The notes under the pieces were generated by a model that was given only the letters and a program-made list of their open reading frames with translations, did not search any database and had not been told where the DNA came from. A stretch of DNA of 39,614 nt from Clostridia bacterium. GTDB taxonomy: Bacteria > Bacillota > Clostridia > Oscillospirales > CAG-272. Of the stretch, positions 21,728 to 29,870 are shown one piece after another (position 1 is the first letter of the stretch; the number at the start of each line of letters is the position of its first letter). The stretch covers positions 1 through 39,614 of the forward strand of contig JAFTKK010000037.1 in NCBI GenBank assembly GCA_017453325.1. Direction: 5' to 3'. The position numbers and the translations under genes were made by a program.

Positions 21728-23728
21728 ATGCAACTTCGTGCACCCGCATTTCCGCTGATTACCGTCGATCCCTTTTTCAGCATTTGGTCCGCTACCGACC
21801 GACTGACCGACAGCGAGACCGTTCACTGGACGGGATTTTCCAATGTGATCAATGCCGTGGCCACCATTGACGGCAAGCCCTACCGCTTTATGGGCAACGA
21901 CGGCACCGTGCCTGCCATGACGCAGGTGGCGCGCGATATGAACGCCGTGACCACTACCTATACCTTTGAGGCTGCGGGCGTGCGCCTGACCTGCCTGTTT
22001 ACCTCCCCTCTCCTGCCCGACGATTACTATCTGCTCACCCGTCCCGTCAGCTACCTTGAGGTGAAGCGCGAGAATATTGACGGTAAGCATCACACCGTTG
22101 CCCTCTCTTTTGCCGTTTCCGAGCAGGTATGCCTTGATATGGCAGGCGACGACGGGATCGTGACCGACACGCTTACGCACGGCGGCATTACCACCGCCAA
22201 GATGGGCTCGAAAACGCAGGTCATGCTCGACCGCGACGGCGATAGCCACCGCATCAGCTGGGGCTACTTCTATCTTTCCACCAACGTGGGGAATGCCAAG
22301 GCAGGTGCCGAAAAACGCACCGTTACCACCTATAACGGCTTTAAGCGCGACAACGAGGAGATCGAAATGACCTTTGCGACCCTCACCGCCGACCTTGAGG
22401 ACCGCGCCCTCATCACCTTTGCTTACGACGACCTTTACTCTATCCAATATTTCCACAAGAACCTGCGCTCCTGGTGGAACAGAAACGGCGAGAAGATCGA
22501 AACCGAGATTGAAAAGGCCTTTGCCGATTACGACGAGGTGCTTGCCAAGGTAACCGCCTTTGCCGACCGCCTTTTCCTTGACGGCTGCCGCGCGGGCGGT
22601 GAAAAATACGCCGAGCTCCTTGAGCTTGCTTACCGCCAGACCCTTGCAGCACACAAGCTGGTGCTTGACGAGGATGGCGAGATCTTGTGGATCTCCAAGG
22701 AGTGCTATTCGAACGGCTGCGCTGCAACCGTTGACGTCAGCTACCCCTCCATTCCCCTCTTCCTGCTTTACAACCCCGAGCTGGTCAAGGGCATGATGCG
22801 CCCCGTTTACCGCGTGGCAAGAAGCGACGCATGGAACTTCGACTTCGCACCCCACGACGCAGGCCGCTACCCGCTTCTCAACGGCCAGATGTACGGCTAC
22901 CGCGACGGCGTGCTGCTTTACGAAAAGCAAATGCCCGTGGAGGAGTGCGGCAATATGCTGATCATGGAGGCCACCGTGGCACTTGCCACCAAGGATATCT
23001 CCTTTGCACGCGCGAACTGGGATCTGCTTTCTCAATGGGTGAAATATCTCATTGAAAACGGCCGCGACCCCGAAAACCAGCTCTGCACCGACGACTTCGC
23101 GGGGCACCTCGCGCACAACTGCAACCTCTCGCTCAAGGCCATTATGGGCCTTGCCTCCTTTGGCATCCTGAGTGGCATGATGGGCAATGCAGCCGAGGAG
23201 CAAAAATACCTTGAGCTGGCACGCGATATGGCAAAGGACTGGGCTGAGCGCGCGCAAAACGCCGACGGTAGCTACCGTTTGGCATTTGACTGCGAGGGCA
23301 CCTTCTCGATGAAATATAACATCGTATGGGATAAGCTGTTCGGTACGGGCGTGATGCCCAAAACCGTGCTGGCCGCCGAGACCGGCTCTTACGTGAAGCG
23401 TATGCAGCCCTTCGGCATGCCGCTTGACAATCGCTCGGCCTACACCAAGAGCGACTGGCTGATCTGGACGGGTACCCTTTTTGACACCCGCGCCGAATTT
23501 GAGGCCTTTGTTGCCCCCATGTGGCTCGCATTCCACACCACCCCCGGCCGCGTGCCGATGTCCGACTGGTACTGGACGGATACGGGTCTGCACAAGACCT
23601 ACGAGAGCCGCAGCTATAACAGCGCGCACACCGAGCAGGTGCTCAAGAGCTTCCGCAACCGCACCGTGCAGGGCGGCCTGTTTATGAAGCTGCTTGCCGA
23701 CAAGGGCATTCTTCAATATAAAAAATAA
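21728..23728 (+). CDS. GtaA-like protein (DUF5127/DUF4965/DUF1793 family)
   Basis: A 666-residue protein that matches glutaminase-A-like proteins of fungi and gut bacteria. The opening APAFPLITVDPFFSIWS, FTSPLLPDDYYLLTRPVSYL, and the C-terminal helical domain with DDFAGHLAHNCNLSLKAIMG, SDWLIWTG and GRVPMSDWYWTD correspond in order to the DUF5127, DUF4965 and DUF1793 regions, with a six-hairpin (alpha/alpha) fold. Fungal members deamidate L-glutamine; activity of bacterial ones is largely unproven, and a glycan-active enzyme is possible. Unlike secreted relatives it has no signal peptide, so it should be cytoplasmic. AAAGGAG precedes the ATG. Confidence 0.82.
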   Translation: MQLRAPAFPLITVDPFFSIWSATDRLTDSETVHWTGFSNVINAVATIDGKPYRFMGNDGTVPAMTQVARDMNAVTTTYTFEAAGVRLTCLFTSPLLPDDYYLLTRPVSYLEVKRENIDGKHHTVALSFAVSEQVCLDMAGDDGIVTDTLTHGGITTAKMGSKTQVMLDRDGDSHRISWGYFYLSTNVGNAKAGAEKRTVTTYNGFKRDNEEIEMTFATLTADLEDRALITFAYDDLYSIQYFHKNLRSWWNRNGEKIETEIEKAFADYDEVLAKVTAFADRLFLDGCRAGGEKYAELLELAYRQTLAAHKLVLDEDGEILWISKECYSNGCAATVDVSYPSIPLFLLYNPELVKGMMRPVYRVARSDAWNFDFAPHDAGRYPLLNGQMYGYRDGVLLYEKQMPVEECGNMLIMEATVALATKDISFARANWDLLSQWVKYLIENGRDPENQLCTDDFAGHLAHNCNLSLKAIMGLASFGILSGMMGNAAEEQKYLELARDMAKDWAERAQNADGSYRLAFDCEGTFSMKYNIVWDKLFGTGVMPKTVLAAETGSYVKRMQPFGMPLDNRSAYTKSDWLIWTGTLFDTRAEFEAFVAPMWLAFHTTPGRVPMSDWYWTDTGLHKTYESRSYNSAHTEQVLKSFRNRTVQGGLFMKLLADKGILQYKK

Positions 23729-23730
23729 CA

Positions 23731-23756
23731 AAGAGCGCGGCGAACGCCGCGCTCTT
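23731..23756 (+). terminator. Terminator after the GtaA-like gene
   Basis: AAGAGCGCGGC pairs with GCCGCGCTCTT around a tiny loop, 3 bases after the stop, followed by CTTG. The U-tract is weak but the stem is strong. Confidence 0.6.
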
Positions 23757-23770
23757 CTTGAACGGGTGAC

Positions 23771-24475
23771 ATGATGAAGGAACAGTTTGAAAGAACAGCA
23801 GGGATCCTCGGCGAGGCTGCCGTGAAACGGCTGCAAAGCGCACGCGTAGCCGTGTTCGGCATCGGCGGCGTGGGCGGCTACGTGGTCGAGGCACTGGTGC
23901 GCGCAGGCGTGGGCGCGCTTGACCTCATTGATGCCGATACGGTGAGCGAAAGCAACCTCAACCGCCAGATCATTGCGCTGCACAGCACGGTGGGACAGTA
24001 TAAGACCGAGGCGGCAAAGTCTCGCGCGCTTGACATCAATCCCGACGTGAAAATCACCGTGCACAACACCTTTTTTCTGCCCGAAAACGCCGATCTGTTT
24101 GATTTTTCAAGCTATGATTACGTGGTAGATGCCGTCGATACCGTCAGCGCCAAAATGGAGCTGGTGCGCCGCGCGGGCGCCGCGGGCGTGCCGATCATCA
24201 GCGCCATGGGCACGGGCAACAAGCTTGACCCCACCGCCTTTCGCGTGACCGATATCTATAAGACCGAAAATTGTCCGCTTGCGCGCACCGTGCGCGGCCT
24301 TTGTCGTCGCGAGGGCATTAAAAAGCTGAAGGTCGTCTTTTCCCCCGAGGAGCCGAAGGGCACCACCTTTGCCGAAAACGGCCGGCATGCGCCCGCCAGC
24401 ATCTCCTTTGTGCCCGCCGCCGCAGGCCTTGCCATTGCCGGCGCGGTAATTCGCGATCTGTGCGGGATATCTTAA
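23771..24475 (+). CDS. tcdA: tRNA threonylcarbamoyladenosine dehydratase TcdA
   Basis: E1-like (ThiF/MoeB superfamily) ATP-dependent enzyme that cyclises N6-threonylcarbamoyladenosine at position 37 of tRNA to ct6A. The nucleotide motif GIGGVGGYVVEALVRAGVG starts at residue 30. DADTVSESNLNRQI provides the adenylate-site Asp/Asn/Arg, and DAVDTVSAKMEL is the usual central motif. AMGTGNKLDP and DIYKTENCPLAR...LCRREGI follow as in TcdA rather than MoeB or ThiF, and the zinc-binding CxxC pairs of MoeB are missing. Length 234 fits. Two adjacent ATGs (23771 and 23774) are possible; the ribosome site is weak. Confidence 0.92.
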   Translation: MMKEQFERTAGILGEAAVKRLQSARVAVFGIGGVGGYVVEALVRAGVGALDLIDADTVSESNLNRQIIALHSTVGQYKTEAAKSRALDINPDVKITVHNTFFLPENADLFDFSSYDYVVDAVDTVSAKMELVRRAGAAGVPIISAMGTGNKLDPTAFRVTDIYKTENCPLARTVRGLCRREGIKKLKVVFSPEEPKGTTFAENGRHAPASISFVPAAAGLAIAGAVIRDLCGIS

Positions 24476-24525
24476 AAAAGGGGCTGCTTCATTCGCGCAG
24501 ACCAAAAACACACAAAGTAAATAAG

Positions 24526-24569
24526 GCCGCCTATGCTATCAAATATCGATAGCATAGGCGGCTTTTTTT
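24526..24569 (+). terminator. Strong terminator between tcdA and spoIIE
   Basis: GCCGCCTATGCTATC pairs perfectly (15 bp) with GATAGCATAGGCGGC around AAATATC and is followed by seven Ts. Confidence 0.93.
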
Positions 24570-24611
24570 AAGGTGGAAATTCTTGCGAATTTCAATTTTT
24601 ATGTGTGTTTT

Positions 24612-26942
24612 TTAGGCGCTGGCGCACGGCGCCTCCTCGGTGGGGCTCGGTGCCGCCTTGATTTCGGTGATCACGATGGAAATATCGTCATTGCCCTCCT
24701 TGGCAGCGCGATTCAGCGCCATACGGGCAAAGGCCTCGGTGTTGCCGTCATAGCGCGTTTCAAGCATCTCCGAGAGCCACGGGCAATCCTCCTCACCGCC
24801 CGTGAAGCCGTCGCTGATCTGCACGATCACATCGCCCACCTCTACCTCGAAGGTCAAGCGCTCGGCGTCAAGCGCTTCCAAGATGCCAATAGGCGCGGTG
24901 CGCGAGAAAAAACGTGTGACTGCGCCGCGACGCAAGAGATACGTAGGGGCAGCACCGCACTTAAAGAGCACCGCCTGTCCGCGCACGCGGTCAACCTCCA
25001 ACAGATCGACCGTGGTGCTGTTTTCTCCCTCCCGCGTGCTGCGTGCAGCCAAAAAGCCGTTGAGCATACGCAGGGCGCTATCCGCACGGCCGCCCGCCTG
25101 CAGCAGCCTTGTCAAAAATACCGAGGCAAGCGCAGAGGTGAGCGCCGCCGTCGTGCCGCTGCCCATACCGTCACAGATAAAGGCATAGTCAAGCCCGTGC
25201 TCACCCTGCAGGGCAGCGACGCTATCCCCGCAATGCTTGCCCTCGCCGCGCCCCTTGGGGCGTGTGAATTTCACCGAGGAGGTCACAAGGCCGATATGCT
25301 GGGTAAACGTGATGTCGAACAACCCCTCATGCTCGCTCACGTCAGAGCTGCCGAGCGTGAAATGACAATGCTTTTCGATCACCTGCCGCAGCTCGCGCAT
25401 ACGGATACTGCGACCCGTGGCACGCACGCCGCGCAGAATGACGCGTCTGTGCTCCTTGCCGCACACGGCTACCGACTCAAGGGAATAGCCGAGGCGTGCA
25501 AGCCGCGCAAAAATGCGCTCTCCTAAGGCGGTGTCGCAACAGAAATCCTCGCTGTTGCGGGAAACAGTCTCCTTGATCACGCGCCCAAGCGCGGCGTAAT
25601 CCATGGCCACCACTGAGGTCTTATCTCCGTGCAGCGCCTCCTCGGTGAGCGAAACGGCGCCGTTGTTGATGACCGCAAGGATCCTTGACAGCTCCGCGCA
25701 CCGCGACGCAAGCGGCCCCTCGATCTGCTTTTTTTGTACGCTGCCGTGCTGATACAGACGGCGGCTGATGCCCTCAACCGTCTCGGCGGTAGCGGCGTAC
25801 TCCTTTCCCCAACAGATATCGCGATTGCGGCAGCCGGGGCAAACGCTGTCAAAGGCCTTGTCGCAAAGATGCTTGAGACCCGTGAGATTTGGGCGGCGCA
25901 TACGGCTGCTGATCTCATAAAACGTACCCGAAAGATCGAGCAGCGCACCCGACATTTCCTTTAGCTGCATGGCACCTGCCGCCTGCTCCTCGGCCTTGGC
26001 CGATTGCAGCGCCGCGCGGCGGCGCGCCAGCATCAGATGCCGCACCGGTGCACCCGACACAAGCCCGGCGCTATCAAAGGCAAGGAAAAGGGCGCCCGCC
26101 ACCAAAAGTGAGGGCAAAAGCATTACGATCCCTGCGGTGCGGTAAAGCAAAAAAGCATACGCCCCCGCCGCAGCACTTCCCGCGATCACACCGCCGCCGC
26201 GGCTGCTTTTTTCAAGGAGACCAAAGCAAAGGCCGCAAAGCAAAAAGGCCGGGGCGAGCTTTAAATCAAAGCAAAGACCCGCCAGCGCGCCGCCGAGCGT
26301 GCCCCACCAAAGACCACGGTGCGAGACCAGCAAAAACGAGACGCCCGCAGCTGCCGCTGCGGCGGGATAAATGCCGAACAGCGTCACGGTACGCATGGCA
26401 AAAACCGAGGTCAGCACCAACGCCGCCACGCCGAGCTCAAAGTGGTGCGGCAGCCATTTTTCCTCCTCCTCAAAGAGCCCCAAATAAAGCACGGCGGCAA
26501 GCGGTGCAGCCAGCACCGCTAAAATCACCGCGAACAGATCGTAAAACCGAAATCCCCCCTGCACAACGGCAAACACGCCCGTACCAAACACCGTGACGGC
26601 CGCCGCGGCCACACGGTAGAGCGTGCGCTCGCCAAAAAGCGGACGATTGCCGAAGAGCGAAAAGGCCAAGCGCGCCAAAAGCAGCGCACCAAGCGCCACG
26701 ACCGAAACGTAATCCCCCACAAAAAGAGAATACACAAGCACACCGAGTGAGATCGCATAGCAATACTCTCCTGCCACCGCCACAAGTGCAATACCGAACG
26801 GGTGTACGCCGAAAATCAGCTCTGCGCCCGAGAGCAGCGCGCCAAGAGCAGCAAAAATGAGATGCTTACAGATTACCTGTGCCATACCGCTTTCCGTGCC
26901 GAGGCCCGACGCGACCCCGTTTTCCTTTTTTTCGTTTTGCAT
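24612..26942 (-). CDS. spoIIE: Stage II sporulation protein E (PP2C-type phosphatase)
   Basis: Polar-septum membrane phosphatase that dephosphorylates SpoIIAA and so releases sigma-F in the forespore. About ten membrane helices fill residues 20-320, then the regulatory region with the conserved CPGCRNRDICW cysteines, then the PP2C domain with DGMGSG and the terminal GNDDISIVI metal-binding aspartates. I choose ATG at 26942 because GGAGG lies five bases upstream; an ATG eight codons earlier has none. The product is 776 residues, close to the 800 or so in Bacillus and Clostridium. Its presence shows descent from an endospore-forming lineage; whether the organism still sporulates is not shown by one gene. 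Confidence 0.96.
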   Translation of the reverse strand: MQNEKKENGVASGLGTESGMAQVICKHLIFAALGALLSGAELIFGVHPFGIALVAVAGEYCYAISLGVLVYSLFVGDYVSVVALGALLLARLAFSLFGNRPLFGERTLYRVAAAAVTVFGTGVFAVVQGGFRFYDLFAVILAVLAAPLAAVLYLGLFEEEEKWLPHHFELGVAALVLTSVFAMRTVTLFGIYPAAAAAAGVSFLLVSHRGLWWGTLGGALAGLCFDLKLAPAFLLCGLCFGLLEKSSRGGGVIAGSAAAGAYAFLLYRTAGIVMLLPSLLVAGALFLAFDSAGLVSGAPVRHLMLARRRAALQSAKAEEQAAGAMQLKEMSGALLDLSGTFYEISSRMRRPNLTGLKHLCDKAFDSVCPGCRNRDICWGKEYAATAETVEGISRRLYQHGSVQKKQIEGPLASRCAELSRILAVINNGAVSLTEEALHGDKTSVVAMDYAALGRVIKETVSRNSEDFCCDTALGERIFARLARLGYSLESVAVCGKEHRRVILRGVRATGRSIRMRELRQVIEKHCHFTLGSSDVSEHEGLFDITFTQHIGLVTSSVKFTRPKGRGEGKHCGDSVAALQGEHGLDYAFICDGMGSGTTAALTSALASVFLTRLLQAGGRADSALRMLNGFLAARSTREGENSTTVDLLEVDRVRGQAVLFKCGAAPTYLLRRGAVTRFFSRTAPIGILEALDAERLTFEVEVGDVIVQISDGFTGGEEDCPWLSEMLETRYDGNTEAFARMALNRAAKEGNDDISIVITEIKAAPSPTEEAPCASA

Positions 26943-27196
26943 TTCAACCTCCGTTTTTGTTTTCATTGTAAGCCCGTTTGCATAAAAAAAGGGGCGCTTT
27001 TGGGCGACGCAAAATATTGCTTTTTGCGGGGAAATGGCGAAAATTGAAAAAACGCCCCCACATGGGGCGAAAAACGGAGAAATGCGCGAGCGAAAAATGC
27101 CTTTTGCGAGAATAATTTTTCAAAAAGCACTTCTTTGCGGCGGCATTTTATGCTATACTGATAGGCGAACAGATCAAAAAAAGGGGGGAGAGCGCG
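26943..27196. other. Divergent intergenic region spoIIE / ypsA-like
   Basis: 254 bases between divergent genes. It holds CGCCCC-cacat-GGGGCG (27052-27068) and three copies of GCGAAAA (around 27034, 27068 and 27089). No clear Spo0A box (TTCGACA or its complement) and no convincing spoIIE promoter were found. Confidence 0.4.
27151..27159 (+). promoter_or_regulatory. Extended -10 promoter of the ypsA-like gene
   Basis: TGC-TATACT, an extended -10 with no good -35. It lies 38 bases before the ATG. Confidence 0.5.
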
Positions 27197-27670
27197 ATGA
27201 AGGTCTGCTGCTTTACGGGACACCGCACCATCAAAAGCGAGCTGCGCGGCAAGCTGATCACACGGCTTGATGGCACGCTTGAGCGTCTGATATCCGAGGG
27301 CTATACCGAATTTCGAGCCGGCGGTGCACGCGGCTTTGACACGCTTGCCGCCCTGCGCGTGCTTTATTTGCGCAGCAAGCACCCCGATGTGCGCCTGTGC
27401 CTTTATCTGCCCTGCCGCGATCAAACCAAGGGCTGGCCGAAGGGGGAGCAGCTGGTATGGGAGGACATCCTCTCCCGCGCCGACGAGGTACACTACGTTT
27501 GCGACACCTATCACGAGGGGTGTATGCACGCGCGCAACCGCGCCCTGGTTGACGGGAGCGACCTTTGCATTGCCTATCTCACGCAAAATCGCGGCGGCAC
27601 GCTTTACACTTGCGCCTATGCCCTCAAAAACGGCGTGGAGCTGCTGAATTTGGGCGAGAGCTTAGCTTGA
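27197..27670 (+). CDS. SLOG-family protein, YpsA/DUF1273-like
   Basis: A 157-residue Rossmann-like SLOG-domain protein related to Bacillus YpsA (DUF1273), a family thought to bind nucleotide-derived ligands. The opening KVCCFTGHRTIKSE is the family signature (FTGHR). FRAGGARGFDTLAA gives the glycine-rich loop and its Asp. VCDTYHEGCMHARNRALVDGSD and RGGTLYTCAYA follow in the usual order (first part VCDTYHEGCMHARNRALVDG). A GGGGGGAGAG ribosome site precedes the ATG. In Bacillus YpsA affects cell division; here no cell-division gene is adjacent, and a ligand cannot be named. Confidence 0.9.
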   Translation: MKVCCFTGHRTIKSELRGKLITRLDGTLERLISEGYTEFRAGGARGFDTLAALRVLYLRSKHPDVRLCLYLPCRDQTKGWPKGEQLVWEDILSRADEVHYVCDTYHEGCMHARNRALVDGSDLCIAYLTQNRGGTLYTCAYALKNGVELLNLGESLA

Positions 27671-27712
27671 AAAAAGCAGCCCGTGGGGAAGTCTCCCCAC
27701 GGGCTGCTTTTT
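27671..27712. terminator. Bidirectional terminator between the ypsA-like gene and mocR
   Basis: A perfect stem with AAAAGCAGCCCGTGGGGA and its complement, flanked by A-run and T-run so that it works in both directions. It abuts the stop codon of the MocR gene. Confidence 0.92.
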
Positions 27713-28803
27713 CACTTGCTCTGCTCGCGGCGCTTTTGGCGTCGGCGGCGGTTGATGTGTCGCTCAAAATCGCCGCTGTCAAGCAGCTCGGCCAGCACCG
27801 TTTGCTCAAAGCTCGGCACGGTGAAGGAATAAAAGCCGACACGCTCCTCAAATAACGGCAAAAGCGACGCGGGCAGCACCATATATCCCACGCGCACCGA
27901 GGGTGCCACGGTTTTGGTAAAGGTGTTCATATAGATCACGCGCCCCTCGGTATCCAGCGCATAGAGTGTATCCTCCATTTTGGCCGACACGGTAAACTCG
28001 GAATCAAAATCGTCCTCGATCAAATATCCCCGCCGCGCGGCGGCAAAGGCAATGTATTCGCGGCGCTTGGAGGCCGTGGCGGTGACGCCGCTCGGGTAGC
28101 TGTGATAGGGGGTGACGTGCAACACGTCCGCGCGGCTCTGCTGCAGCGCATCGGTGGTAATGCCCTCCTCGCCCATGGCAAGCATCTCAAAAGTAGCGCC
28201 GTGGGCGCGAAATACGGCAGGGATCTTTTCATAACAAGGGTCCTCGAGACCGAACACACGGTCACGCCCCAGCATCTGCACCACAAGTCCGTAAAGATAC
28301 TCGGCACCCGAGCCGATCACGATCTGCTGCGGCAACACGTTCATACCGCGGCTGCGCGCGAGATACGCGGCAATGGCGCGGCGGAGCTGCATTGAGCCCG
28401 AGCCGGGAGATTTGGTTAAGATCTCATCCGCATATTCGCTGATCACACGGCGCATGGTACGCGCAAGAACCGAAAAGGGCAGCGCATCCGCAGCACCCTC
28501 TCCGTGCGGCATATGGCGGCGCGCACGTCCCGAGGAAAGGGGTGAGGCCACAAATCCGTCTCCCGCACGGTAGGTCACGTAACAGCCGCTGCGTTCTCTG
28601 GTACCAATATACCCTTCGTCACAAAGAATGAGAAGCGCGTGCTCCACTGTCACAAGACTGATACCAAGCTCGCCTGCGAGTAGGCGCTTGGAGGGCAGCT
28701 TTGACCCAAAGGGATAAACACCCGACACAATATCCTCGCGCAGCTGCCTGTAAAGCTGCAGATAAACAGGTTCCCTTGCCGCCCCGTCAACGGTATATCT
28801 CAC
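27712..28803 (-). CDS. MocR/GntR-type regulator, aminotransferase domain truncated at the C-terminus
   Basis: MocR-type protein: a GntR winged helix (about 10-75: PVYLQLYRQLREDIVSG, LPSKRLLAGELGIS) joined to a fold-type-I aminotransferase-like domain. The PLP lysine lies in FTKTVAPSVRVGYMVLP, and DPCYEKIP and IEDDFDSEF (PLP aspartate region) are present. Family members run 450-490 residues, but this one stops at 363, right after HINRRRRQKRREQSK, the point where the C-terminal small domain should begin (normally HIRRMRxxYxxRR, then about 80 residues). That domain usually holds the arginine that binds the ligand carboxylate. The terminator follows at once and no further homologous sequence is seen in any frame. 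GTG at 28803 has GGGGG seven bases upstream, better than GTG at 28809. Confidence 0.85.
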   Translation of the reverse strand: MRYTVDGAAREPVYLQLYRQLREDIVSGVYPFGSKLPSKRLLAGELGISLVTVEHALLILCDEGYIGTRERSGCYVTYRAGDGFVASPLSSGRARRHMPHGEGAADALPFSVLARTMRRVISEYADEILTKSPGSGSMQLRRAIAAYLARSRGMNVLPQQIVIGSGAEYLYGLVVQMLGRDRVFGLEDPCYEKIPAVFRAHGATFEMLAMGEEGITTDALQQSRADVLHVTPYHSYPSGVTATASKRREYIAFAAARRGYLIEDDFDSEFTVSAKMEDTLYALDTEGRVIYMNTFTKTVAPSVRVGYMVLPASLLPLFEERVGFYSFTVPSFEQTVLAELLDSGDFERHINRRRRQKRREQSK

Positions 28804-28841
28804 ACGCACACCCCCTTTCTGTGACTTTGTTTTGCTTGTTA

Positions 28842-29744
28842 CTACGGACGGTTTTTCTCGATCTCGCCGACAAGATACTTGCCGGTCTCGGCCATAAATT
28901 TGGCAACGATGGGCAAGTAGCCCTCGTCACAGCTCGAAATGAGCGCGCTTGACACCTCAAAGGTGAAGTCGCCGGTGTAATCGATCTCACCCAGCGCACG
29001 GGTGATCTCGCTCCATTTGAGCTTGCCCATAAAGGGAGGCATATGCTGATCGTTACAGTAATCGTTATCGTGGATATGGAGCGCCTGCAGGCGATCGTGC
29101 CCAAGGGCGCGGATCACATCCCACGCCTCCTCGGTCGCATTGGTGGGCAAGCCCACGTGCCCCACGTCAAGGCAAGCCACGGCGAAGGGATCGTCGAGCG
29201 TGTCGATATAGCGTACGAACTCCTTGGCAAAGGAGCAGGTATCCGCCGTGAGGCATTTGCGACGCGGATCGCGCTGGAACATATTTTCCACACCGATCTT
29301 CACGCCAAACTCCTTGGCGTAGGGCAAAAGGCGGCGGTAATAAGCCATGTTCCGCGCAAACAGCTCCTCCTCATTTCCCGCATATGTCATATAGTGCAGC
29401 GGGTGCACCACGGAGATCTTTGCGCCGAGAATGGCGGAAATTTCAAGTGCGCGGATACTGCGCGGCATCACGATCTCCTCAAAGGTCACGGGATTTTCAT
29501 AGATCTGCTTGGAAAAGCTGAAGGGCGCATGGGTCTGATTGATGGGCATGTCCTTTTCATCGGCCACGCGACGGATCGCCTCGGCGGTGCTTTTGTAATC
29601 GTCGCGGTTGAAAGGATCGTCATCCTTTACCATATTACAAAGCGGATAATCCACGGCGGTAAAGCCGGCATTTTGATAAATATCGATGCAATAGCCGATG
29701 TCGTGCTTTTTCAGCAGCGTTTCAACATTCATAGAAAGCTTCAT
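28842..29744 (-). CDS. Sugar phosphate isomerase/epimerase (AP endonuclease 2-type TIM barrel)
   Basis: A 300-residue xylose-isomerase-like TIM barrel (AP_endonuc_2 family, IolE/YcjR type). Metal-ligand and catalytic positions are seen as INQTHAPFSF, VVHPLHYM, KIGVENMF (Glu), CLDVGHVGL (Asp/His), LHIHDND (His/Asp) and FTFEVSS (Glu) in order along the barrel. Substrates of this family are ketoses, inosose or other sugars and cannot be guessed. ATG at 29744 has AAGGAG before it and lies downstream of a good promoter; a longer reading to 29798 is excluded because it would cross the promoter. The MocR gene follows after a 38-base gap and is probably co-transcribed. Confidence 0.88.
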   Translation of the reverse strand: MKLSMNVETLLKKHDIGYCIDIYQNAGFTAVDYPLCNMVKDDDPFNRDDYKSTAEAIRRVADEKDMPINQTHAPFSFSKQIYENPVTFEEIVMPRSIRALEISAILGAKISVVHPLHYMTYAGNEEELFARNMAYYRRLLPYAKEFGVKIGVENMFQRDPRRKCLTADTCSFAKEFVRYIDTLDDPFAVACLDVGHVGLPTNATEEAWDVIRALGHDRLQALHIHDNDYCNDQHMPPFMGKLKWSEITRALGEIDYTGDFTFEVSSALISSCDEGYLPIVAKFMAETGKYLVGEIEKNRP

Positions 29745-29769
29745 GGTATATCTCCTTCTCCGAGCGCGG

Positions 29770-29809
29770 CTCGGTGTCTTCATTATAGCCCCAAGCACCT
29801 CTCGGTGTC
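29770..29809. repeat. Direct repeat CTCGGTGTC flanking a -10 box
   Basis: CTCGGTGTC at 29770-29778 and 29801-29809, 31 bp start to start, which is about three helical turns. One copy overlaps the -35 side of the promoter, the other the transcription start. Confidence 0.6.
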
Positions 29810-29811
29810 AA
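29782..29811 (-). promoter_or_regulatory. Promoter of the isomerase-mocR unit
   Basis: Minus-strand TTGACA (29806-29811) and TATAAT (29782-29787), spacing 18 bp. Confidence 0.75.
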
Positions 29812-29832
29812 GAAAGGTGCGGCATTTTTATG

Positions 29833-29870
29833 AAAAAAAGTACCCGTTGCGGCCGCAACGGGTGCTTTTT
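29833..29870. terminator. Terminator after the gpsA-like gene
   Basis: ACCCGTTGC-GGCC-GCAACGGGT (29842-29863), a perfect dyad with A-run before and T-run after, so it functions in both directions. It ends the gpsA-like gene. Confidence 0.9.

Noticed and set aside
21290-24064. 924-codon open frame on the minus strand spanning three plus-strand genes
   Set aside because: It covers parts of three genuine plus-strand genes and two intergenic regions, has no recognisable domain and no ribosome site. Same cause: GC-rich third positions.
26943-27130. Spo0A binding site upstream of spoIIE
   Set aside because: No TTCGACA-like box was found; repeated GCGAAAA is too degenerate to claim.
27672-27712. 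Frameshift as the cause of the short MocR protein
   Set aside because: The sequence directly after the stop is a perfect terminator hairpin, and no frame downstream continues the missing domain, so a true truncation or deletion is more likely.
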